Source: Gammaproteobacteria bacterium UBA1119 (lineage in GTDB: Bacteria > Pseudomonadota > Gammaproteobacteria > Pseudomonadales > Azotimanducaceae). Taken from it: a stretch of 6,986 bases of DNA. Numbering within the stretch: position 1 is the stretch's first letter; every line of letters starts with the position of its first letter. This document shows, piece after piece, positions 1 through 4,838 of the stretch. The stretch is taken from positions 6,197 through 13,182 of the forward strand of contig DCBA01000097.1 in NCBI GenBank assembly GCA_002313255.1, in the 5' to 3' direction. A program made the translations under genes and the position numbers. The notes below the pieces were generated by a model. It had not been told where the DNA came from. It saw only the letters and a program-made list of their open reading frames with translations, and ran no database searches.

Positions 1-226
1 TTATCTTCGCTCTTAGCGCTTTCGGTTTCGGCGACCAGCGACGAGCGGGTCCGGTAAAATTACGCTGTGCACGTGACTGCTCGGACGACCATTTCGCATC
101 CTGCGCTTTGGCTCTCTTTAGCCCCTCCCTGGTACGAGGAAAATACGCTTGTCGTAATTCCCCATTGACCGAGCGCGCGACACGGTAGCTCCGATAGCTA
201 CCTTGCTGATGTCTGTATACGCTCAT
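1..226 (-). CDS. Partial small AP2-domain-like protein (runs off left edge)
   Basis: Reading the minus strand from an ATG at 226-224 gives 75 codons without a stop, reaching the window edge, so the C-terminus is missing. The protein starts MSVYRHQQGSYRSYRVARSV, continues with NGELRQAYFPRTREG, and then has a charged helix-like stretch (LKRAKAQDAKWSSEQ) and a basic tail rich in Arg, Lys and Pro. Two or three short beta strands around YRVARSV and LRQAYF followed by one helix fit the AP2/integrase-type DNA-binding fold. I recall similar short proteins in Gammaproteobacteria, but this is recognition by eye, not a search. The strongly basic composition agrees with nucleic-acid binding. A GGGGGAG lies about 22 bases upstream of the ATG, too far to be ideal, so the true start is not certain. 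The gene diverges from the reductase gene at 531. Its target and role are unknown. Confidence 0.6.
   Translation of the reverse strand, partial: MSVYRHQQGSYRSYRVARSVNGELRQAYFPRTREGLKRAKAQDAKWSSEQSRAQRNFTGPARRWSPKPKALRAKI
184..202. repeat. Perfect 7-bp inverted repeat inside start of AP2-like gene
   Basis: GGTAGCT at 184-190 is the exact reverse complement of AGCTACC at 196-202, with a five-base loop. It lies within codons 9-15 or so of the minus-strand gene and encodes the repeated Gly-Ser-Tyr-Arg / Ser-Tyr-Arg stretch. In the mRNA it would form a small hairpin close to the start codon. It may influence translation, or may simply follow from the repeated amino acids. Confidence 0.4.
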
Positions 227-396
227 TGCTCATCGCAGTCTGTATCAACTCCCCCAAACATCGTACATCAGTTCTAACAAAGTGCACGAGGAAATTCCCG
301 AGTTTTTCTCTCGCTCCGATGGTCGTATAGATATCCGTTATTAACCCGAACTGGAATCATTCCTTGGAGGCCTCTCGCTTGACCTCCGTCAACGAC

Positions 397-425
397 TTGT
401 TAGGTTTTTGTATCGGCGATAAACT
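397..425 (+). promoter_or_regulatory. Candidate sigma70-type promoter for the reductase gene
   Basis: TTGTTA (397-402) and TAAACT (420-425) each match four of six consensus bases and are separated by an ideal 17-base spacer in a T-rich stretch. Transcription would begin near 432 and leave a leader of about 100 bases before the ATG at 531. Matches this weak occur by chance, so this is only a candidate. Confidence 0.25.
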
Positions 426-492
426 TTCGTTTTTATTAGTCCAATATCAGTATCCCCGCCTCCGCTCCTACTCTCTTGTTTCGCCAAAAGGG

Positions 493-498
493 TATGAT
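493..498 (+). promoter_or_regulatory. Candidate -10 box just upstream of the reductase gene
   Basis: TATGAT matches five of six bases of the -10 consensus and lies 32 bases before the ATG at 531, giving a leader of roughly 25 bases that includes the ribosome binding site. No good -35 element stands 16-18 bases upstream, so an activator or another sigma factor would be needed. It competes with the candidate at 397-425. Confidence 0.22.
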
Positions 499-518
499 TA
501 CTAAAGCGAAAAATTATC

Positions 519-523
519 GGAGA
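519..523 (+). promoter_or_regulatory. Ribosome binding site of the reductase gene
   Basis: GGAGA is placed seven bases before the ATG at 531, a standard Shine-Dalgarno distance. It fixes the start so that the twin-arginine signal lies at the very N-terminus of the protein. Confidence 0.7.
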
Positions 524-530
524 CAACGCG

Positions 531-1550
531 ATGGCGACTCGTCGATCGTTTGTGAACCAGCTTGCAATGCTCGGAGCCGGCGGATTTGCATTGCTCAGAC
601 ACGGAAACTATTCCACCGCACGTGCCGCCGCTGCCGCCACAGGCGCGGACGCGTGGCCGGAAATGTCTTACCGTACATTGGGACGAACTGGATTCAATGC
701 GAGCCGATTGGTCTACGGATGCGGCGCGGCACTTTCCAAGTCCCCCGCCGACCACCTCCTTAACCTGGCATTGGAGAAAGGCGTTAACGTCTTTGACGTT
801 GGATACAGTGCGTATTACGGCAAGGCTGAACAGCACCTGGCGCCATTCATCCGATCCCATCGAGACAACATTTTTGTTATCTCCAAGGCACCCGCTCCGG
901 TTCGCGCTGATGCTGACGAAGAAGTGTCCGTCGAAGACGCAAAGCGTGCGGCAGCGACTTGGACACAATTGATGAATCAAAGCCTATCCGAGCTCGGACA
1001 AGAACACGTTGACGCCTATTACGTCATGGGGAGCAATAACCCAAGCCTTATAAGTAGCGACGAAATTCGACTCGCGTTTGAGGCCGCGCGTGACGCGGGT
1101 AAAGTGACACATCTCGGTGTGAGCAGCCACGAGAATGCCCAGAACGTGTTAGCCGCAGCCGTCGAGACAGGCTGGTACGACCTCGCGATGATCGCCATCA
1201 CGCCCGCGGGCTGGTACGACTGGAACAGTCGCTCCATTCTTGAGGGTACCCCGGACATAATTTCGTTAGGCCCTCGTCTGGAGGCCGCCCGCGACGCCGG
1301 CGTCGCTCTTGTCGGCATGAAGGCTGGCAGGCTCCTTGCCGGCCGATGGTACGCTGGCGGCGGAAATGCAAAGGCATTCAACCGCTATTACGACGAGAAG
1401 TTGTTGCAGTCCGACCTCACCGACTTCCAGCGCAGCTATGCTTACGTGTTAGAGCACGGGTTGGACGTCGTCAACGCGGATATCCAAAATTTCGGAATCC
1501 TCGAGCAGAACTTCAAAGCAGCAGCATTGTCGGCGGGGTATTTCGCCTAG
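531..1550 (+). CDS. Tat-exported aldo/keto reductase-like protein
   Basis: The 339-residue protein belongs to the aldo/keto reductase superfamily, TIM-barrel enzymes that normally reduce carbonyl groups with NADPH. Residues 1-36 are a Tat signal: the twin arginines R4-R5 in TRRSF, a hydrophobic stretch to about residue 22, and Ala-rich cleavage candidates near 30-36. The barrel begins at YRTLGRTG (47-54), with FDVGYSAYYG (88-97) as the second strand and its loop. The usual catalytic residues are visible as Asp89, Tyr95 or Tyr96, and Lys119 (VISKAP). The expected fourth residue, a His in the segment after Asp161 (Tyr-Tyr-Val-x), is Met166. GVSSHEN (about 196-202) fits the next barrel strand. 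The protein should be periplasmic, where NADPH is not freely available, so it may carry a tightly bound cofactor or be non-reductive. It appears to be monocistronic and is convergent with the hydrolase gene. The superfamily is clear; the substrate is unknown. Confidence 0.87.
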   Translation: MATRRSFVNQLAMLGAGGFALLRHGNYSTARAAAAATGADAWPEMSYRTLGRTGFNASRLVYGCGAALSKSPADHLLNLALEKGVNVFDVGYSAYYGKAEQHLAPFIRSHRDNIFVISKAPAPVRADADEEVSVEDAKRAAATWTQLMNQSLSELGQEHVDAYYVMGSNNPSLISSDEIRLAFEAARDAGKVTHLGVSSHENAQNVLAAAVETGWYDLAMIAITPAGWYDWNSRSILEGTPDIISLGPRLEAARDAGVALVGMKAGRLLAGRWYAGGGNAKAFNRYYDEKLLQSDLTDFQRSYAYVLEHGLDVVNADIQNFGILEQNFKAAALSAGYFA

Positions 1551-1601
1551 CGATCTAATCGTTAGTAAGTCACGCCCCTCGTATGCAAGATCGACGTGTG
1601 T
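1551..1601. other. Convergent gene junction without a classical terminator
   Basis: The reductase (plus) and hydrolase (minus) genes end about 50 bases apart. GTTAGT at 1561-1566 can pair with ACTAAC at 1611-1616, and CACG at 1571-1574 with CGTG about 20 bases further on. Together they could make a long imperfect hairpin that reaches into the end of the hydrolase gene. Neither side has the run of T expected of an intrinsic terminator. Confidence 0.3.
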
Positions 1602-2438
1602 TTAGAGGCCACTAACCCGTTGCTGAATAAACGACAGCACATCAACGGCTAAAATGTCGGTCGCTTTCGATGGCTGATAGGCAAAGGCGTGTGGAAGACC
1701 GGGCAAGTATCGGTACTCCAATAATCCATTCCGTTCCTGGTAGGCAGCAACCAGATCCAGCGTCATCGCCTCGGGTACATTCGCATCCTCCCCGGGCTGG
1801 ACGATCATAGCGGGCGGTAGGTGCGTGGCTTCGTCACAGCGTAAGATTCGTTGAATACTGGCATTCTGCATTTGATCCAGAGAGCCGAAGTAGCCGTCGT
1901 GTGCAGCAACCAGTTCACTGCGACCGGTTTGTTGAGCATACCGGTATCGTACTGGCGGGTCCGACACCGGCCAAAGGGCAACAACGTAACGGACTTCTGC
2001 TGAGCAGACACCGGCGCCCTCGTTTTCCATCCCAACAACCCGCGTCGTCGCATGTTCTGGTACGTCAGGCTTCAGCGCCGTCAACAAAACAAGATGGCCT
2101 CCCGACGAACTACCAATAAGACCCAGCGTATTCGGATCAACTTGCAACTCGTCGGCGTGCATTCGGACATATCGCACGCCCGCCGCGATATCAGCCGACG
2201 CGGTCGGATGCTTAAAATCAGGGCCGCAACGAAAATCTAACGACGCCACTAACACCCCCGCGGCCGCGAGCGCTTCGCACATTACCCACGGCGTCGTTCG
2301 ATCATTTGCCGTCCATGCACCGCCATGAACCATGATAATCCCACGCCCGTTGGCCGTTGACGGCCGGAACATGCGCATCAGTAAATCACCGCTATCGGTG
2401 CAGGCATAGACGACATCAGCCTGCTCGACTTCACTCAT
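1602..2438 (-). CDS. Alpha/beta hydrolase (esterase/lipase-like, HGG family)
   Basis: The 278-residue protein (starting MSEVEQADVVY) is an alpha/beta hydrolase of the hormone-sensitive-lipase / carboxylesterase type, which usually cleaves carboxylic esters. Numbered from this start, the oxyanion-hole motif HGGAW is at 38-42. The nucleophile elbow GSSSGG is at 109-114, with catalytic Ser111. The acid is probably Asp218 in PGEDANVP, and the His is His250 in LPHAF. Length and motif order are normal for the family and all three catalytic residues are present. No signal peptide or membrane segment is visible, so it is probably cytoplasmic. I chose the ATG at 2438 because the longer frame to 2471 begins with TTG and lies inside the upstream gene, whereas this ATG overlaps the propeller gene's TGA by 8 bases, as expected for translational coupling. 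The preceding GGGAAGAA is a modest ribosome binding site. The natural substrate is unknown. Confidence 0.87.
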   Translation of the reverse strand: MSEVEQADVVYACTDSGDLLMRMFRPSTANGRGIIMVHGGAWTANDRTTPWVMCEALAAAGVLVASLDFRCGPDFKHPTASADIAAGVRYVRMHADELQVDPNTLGLIGSSSGGHLVLLTALKPDVPEHATTRVVGMENEGAGVCSAEVRYVVALWPVSDPPVRYRYAQQTGRSELVAAHDGYFGSLDQMQNASIQRILRCDEATHLPPAMIVQPGEDANVPEAMTLDLVAAYQERNGLLEYRYLPGLPHAFAYQPSKATDILAVDVLSFIQQRVSGL

Positions 2439-3417
2439 TTCGTTCTTCCCGATGCAGCTCCGCAATACCAATACCGGCCTCGCCTGCGACGGCGTAAAGA
2501 AGGTAAAGACGTCCTCTCTCCTCGAATACCGCTGGATCCCTTAGCTGATTGACATGGCCATACGCCACACTTCGAATCGATGGCTCAAGAGGTGCCTCGG
2601 CGCCTTCCCACATTCGTTCGGGCCGCATGACCTCGATGGCTTCAGACGCTTCCCACGCCGCAAACGGCCGACTGATATCAATGCTCGAGGCGAGGATGCG
2701 TTCGGGCGTATGGCCAACCTGAGTCCAGAAAACGTGCAGCACATCTTCGCTCACCCACAATCCAAAATGCCTCATATCCGCATTAAAAATTCGAGGGCCT
2801 TCTTCAAATCCCGTGCCGTTGCCGTTTCTCCGATATAACTGACCCGGCATCGCCATCCCGTAGGTATTGCCACAATATTGGAATACCCGCAGATAGCTGC
2901 GAGCCAACGTTTGAGGATGAGCCTCAAAGATCAAACCGTCGCGTGATGTCGCAACCCGAGTTAACTGGTTTCCCGGCGACTGCAATCCGTGAAAGTACAT
3001 CACGACGCAATGATTCTCCTCGTCCACATGGACATCGGGCGACGCAATGTGCGGAGTCGTGAGCTCTTTATGAAGGTCATGAGGCAGACGCGTCTTATCT
3101 TGGGCCGCACGACGCTTAAGCGATTCAAGCATCTCGTCTTCTAGTTCCAAAGGTTCGGTCGGAAAATGCGACTGTTCGAGCTGCAGACTTCCGGGTACGT
3201 GCACGACCCACGGTCCGGCCAGTTCGTCGGCGTATGCAAGGCGAATGTACCGACCTTTATGATCGGCAAAATATAAATAGTATTTGCCCAAAGGATCGGA
3301 GATCCATGACGGGACAGCAATGAGTGAAGGCCCTTGAATATTTTCGCCGATACTCGGATTTGTCGATGCATCGATTATCGGTGCGTCAATAAGTCGTTCA
3401 GCGCGCCATTTCTTCAC
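2431..3417 (-). CDS. Five-bladed beta-propeller, glycoside hydrolase-like protein
   Basis: The protein resembles the five-bladed propeller superfamily that includes GH43 and GH32-type glycosidases. Repeated blade-like segments include KYYLYFADHKGRYIRLAYA, ASPDVHVDEENHCVVMYFHG, TRVATSRDGLIFEA and the final LRDPAVFEERGRLYLLYAVA. Asp in SPDVH and in LRDPAV could be active-site acids, but I cannot assign a catalytic set, so enzymatic activity is not assured. I recall similar uncharacterised proteins with an N-terminus near NIQGPSLI. The start is uncertain. A GTG at 3417 (giving KKWRAERLIDAPII, where the domain seems to begin) has GGAG about 11 bases upstream. An ATG at 3474 would add 19 residues that look like neither signal nor domain, has no clear ribosome site, and leaves only 36 bases to the divergent gene. 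The 328-residue version is preferred. It is the first gene of a two-gene unit with the hydrolase, suggesting action on the same, possibly acylated, sugar-containing substrate. Confidence 0.75.
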   Translation of the reverse strand: MKKWRAERLIDAPIIDASTNPSIGENIQGPSLIAVPSWISDPLGKYYLYFADHKGRYIRLAYADELAGPWVVHVPGSLQLEQSHFPTEPLELEDEMLESLKRRAAQDKTRLPHDLHKELTTPHIASPDVHVDEENHCVVMYFHGLQSPGNQLTRVATSRDGLIFEAHPQTLARSYLRVFQYCGNTYGMAMPGQLYRRNGNGTGFEEGPRIFNADMRHFGLWVSEDVLHVFWTQVGHTPERILASSIDISRPFAAWEASEAIEVMRPERMWEGAEAPLEPSIRSVAYGHVNQLRDPAVFEERGRLYLLYAVAGEAGIGIAELHREERNE

Positions 3418-3510
3418 CGCAACATTAGCTCCATCTACCCGGTCTCTACTTGCCAGGATCCACGCAACAAGCATTCAATGCATTAACCCATAGGGTGACA
3501 CGGGCTCGCA
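3418..3510. promoter_or_regulatory. Short divergent promoter region
   Basis: If the propeller gene starts at GTG 3417, these 93 bases must contain the promoters of both the propeller/hydrolase pair and the YjbR-like gene. If it starts at ATG 3474, only 36 bases remain, too few for two independent promoters. I see no strong -35/-10 pair. AGGGTG near 3492-3497 could serve as a distant ribosome site for the ATG at 3511. Confidence 0.35.
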
Positions 3511-4233
3511 ATGTCAGACGAAGCAACCACTAAAGACATACCGGCGGCGGTACGGGAAGTGTGCTCGTGGTTACCCGAAGCCCAGGAAAAAACGTCGCAT
3601 GGCATGCCGACATTCCATGTCCGTAACAAAAACTTCGCGATATTCAGTGTCAACCACCACGGAAGCGGACAGGTCGCGCTCTGGTTAAACGCACCCGACG
3701 GCGCCCAAGCCTTCTATTGCGACGCCGAACCCGAACACTACTTTCGACCACCCTACCTGGGTCCCCGAGGCTGGTTGGGGTTGGTTCTAGACCGAGGTCT
3801 TGGGTGGAACCAAATTGCGAGTTTAGTCCGACAGGCGTACGAAAAGTCTGCGCCCGCCGAACTTGTGCAACAAATCGGCAAGACAATCGATATCGAGCCA
3901 CCCGATACCGCCATGGACCCAAGGGATATTGATTCTATGAATACGGCGGGACCTCAAGCGATCCTAAAGACCCTGCGGGGTCTTTGTGCAGCACTTCCGG
4001 AGGTCACCGAGTCCAAGCGTTTCGGCCGACCGGCCTGGAAAGCAGGAACAAAGATCTTTTGCGCCGTGACGACCCGAGCCAAACGGCTAATGTTGGATAC
4101 CTGGGTGGGACCCGACCTTCAAGCAACGCTAACCGACGGCCCTCGATTTCAAATTCCCGCGTACACCGGTCAAAACGGTTGGATCAGGCTCGACATTGAA
4201 GACACGGTTAATTGGAAAGAAGTCGAAGCCTAG
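3511..4233 (+). CDS. Tandem MmcQ/YjbR-like domain protein, tail frameshifted
   Basis: The 240-residue frame holds two copies of the MmcQ/YjbR-like (CyaY-like fold) domain, a family often described as DNA-binding-like but with no settled function. Copy one (about residues 8-118) runs from VREVCSWLPEAQEKTSHGMP through FRPPYLGPRGWLGL to its last helix, WNQIASLVRQAYEKSAP. Copy two (about 150-240) runs from LKTLRGLCAALPEVTESKRF through RPAWKAGTKIFC to GWIRLDIEDTVNWKEVEA and then stops. A linker of about 30 residues rich in Asp, Pro and Ile joins them. Single-copy family members are usually near 110-120 residues, so this is a duplication. The stop at 4231-4233 cuts copy two in the middle of its last helix, and the missing helix is readable in the -1 frame (see the entry at 4230). 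No signal peptide is present. It is transcribed divergently from the propeller gene and toward the molybdenum hydroxylase genes. Confidence 0.8.
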   Translation: MSDEATTKDIPAAVREVCSWLPEAQEKTSHGMPTFHVRNKNFAIFSVNHHGSGQVALWLNAPDGAQAFYCDAEPEHYFRPPYLGPRGWLGLVLDRGLGWNQIASLVRQAYEKSAPAELVQQIGKTIDIEPPDTAMDPRDIDSMNTAGPQAILKTLRGLCAALPEVTESKRFGRPAWKAGTKIFCAVTTRAKRLMLDTWVGPDLQATLTDGPRFQIPAYTGQNGWIRLDIEDTVNWKEVEA

Positions 4234-4301
4234 TCTTGGGTAGTTATGAACACTTCGCACTCAAACGCATGTTAAGCGTTCTTCGCTCAGGTACCTCGTG
4301 A
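4230..4301 (+). pseudogene. Out-of-frame C-terminal helix of the YjbR-like protein
   Basis: Starting at CTA (4230-4232), one base back from the annotated frame, 23 codons read LVLGSYEHFALKRMLSVLRS followed by GTS, ending at TGA 4299-4301. Placed after WKEVEA this restores a helix parallel to the one in copy one: WNQIASLVRQAYEKSAP against WKEVEALVLGSYEHFAL. It also gives the Lys-Arg-Met-Leu ending that I associate with this family. A single extra C in the GCC at 4228-4230 would join the frames. No slippery heptamer is visible, so a deletion mutation or a base-calling error is more likely than programmed frameshifting. Confidence 0.72.
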
Positions 4302-4382
4302 AGTGCCGCGATACGTTCATTCTTCACTCCGCTGACGAAAAACAGTTAATCTCGTAACACAATTCAACCATGAGACAGTCGT
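4302..4382. other. Intergenic spacer before molybdenum hydroxylase operon
   Basis: These 81 bases separate the restored end of the YjbR-like gene from the ATG at 4383. No hairpin with a T-run and no convincing -35/-10 pair is visible. The GAG at 4372-4374, eight bases before the ATG, is at best a weak ribosome binding site. Whether the operon has its own promoter or is read through from upstream cannot be decided. Confidence 0.35.
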
Positions 4383-4838
4383 ATGCCCGACTCAATTAGC
4401 GTCAACGGCGAAATACACTCGGTTGACGCCGACGAAGACACCCCACTCCTTTGGATTCTCCGTGATCATTTACAGCTTACCGGTACCAAATTCGGATGCG
4501 GTCAGGGCTTTTGCGGAGCATGCACCGTACATTTAGACGGAGTCCCAGCCCGTTCATGCCAAACCACGCTCAAAAGTGCACGCGACAAATCAATCACCAC
4601 GATCGAAGAGCTCGGAAAGCAACATCCCAGATTGGTTGCGGTGTGGGCCGAACGCAACGTCCCCCAGTGTGGTTATTGTCAGGCGGGGCAACTTATGTCC
4701 GCGGCCGCCTTGCTGGAATCAAATCCTAGTCCGAGTGACGCCGACATCGACAGCGCCATGTCCGGCAATATTTGCCGGTGCGGCACCTACGGAAGAATCC
4801 GGAGTGCCATTCACGAAATAGCCGGGGAGATAGCGTGA
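4383..4838 (+). CDS. 2Fe-2S subunit of molybdenum hydroxylase (IorA-like)
   Basis: The 151-residue protein is the small electron-transfer subunit of a xanthine dehydrogenase-family enzyme, most like the isoquinoline 1-oxidoreductase alpha subunit / aldehyde dehydrogenase iron-sulfur subunit. The N-terminal plant-ferredoxin-like domain carries Cys39, Cys44 and Cys47 (CGQGFCGAC) and Cys59 (RSCQT). The C-terminal helical domain carries Cys96 and Cys99 (CGYCQAGQ) and Cys131 and Cys133 (CRCG). All eight cluster ligands are present, so two 2Fe-2S clusters are expected. Length is normal for the family. It has no signal peptide. In this family the small subunit is thought to be carried across the membrane already assembled with the Tat-bearing large subunit. 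The stop overlaps the next gene's GTG (GTGA), showing translational coupling. No FAD subunit lies between or before them, as is usual for the Ior type, where electrons probably pass to a cytochrome. The substrate cannot be read from this subunit. Confidence 0.93.
   Translation: MPDSISVNGEIHSVDADEDTPLLWILRDHLQLTGTKFGCGQGFCGACTVHLDGVPARSCQTTLKSARDKSITTIEELGKQHPRLVAVWAERNVPQCGYCQAGQLMSAAALLESNPSPSDADIDSAMSGNICRCGTYGRIRSAIHEIAGEIA
4824..4829 (+). promoter_or_regulatory. Ribosome binding site deciding the GTG start
   Basis: GGGGAG lies within the end of the small-subunit gene, five bases before the GTG at 4835. It supports initiation at this GTG rather than at an internal ATG, and it keeps the Tat signal of the large subunit. 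Confidence 0.7.

Larger units (their letters stand above)
227..530. other. Divergent intergenic region, no credible gene
   Basis: These 304 bases lie between the start codons of the AP2-like gene (minus) and the reductase gene (plus). All frames are broken by frequent stops. The longest item with a nearby purine-rich stretch is a 28-codon minus-strand reading frame (360-274), too short to support. The region must hold the promoters of both flanking genes. No tRNA, riboswitch or strong terminator hairpin is visible. Confidence 0.6.

Noticed and set aside
274..360. 28-codon minus-strand reading frame in the intergenic region, preceded directly by AAGGA
   Set aside because: The purine stretch touches the ATG with no spacing, and the peptide is short and featureless. 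Chance is the simpler explanation.
366..387. GGAGG and CCTCC inverted repeat upstream of the reductase gene
   Set aside because: The stem is only five base pairs with a 12-base loop and no T-run, so it is too weak to call a terminator or operator.
501..980. 159-codon minus-strand reading frame opposite the reductase gene
   Set aside because: It lies antisense to a clear aldo/keto reductase, has a Ser/Val/Cys-rich composition without domain character, and matches no family I recognise.
2439..2471. Eleven-codon N-terminal extension of the alpha/beta hydrolase
   Set aside because: It would start with TTG inside the propeller gene and adds no domain sequence. The ATG at 2438 sits in a typical coupled overlap.
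4222..4240. Programmed -1 frameshifting at the end of the YjbR-like gene
   Set aside because: There is no X-XXY-YYZ slippery heptamer and no evident downstream pseudoknot. A deletion or base-calling error explains the pattern better.
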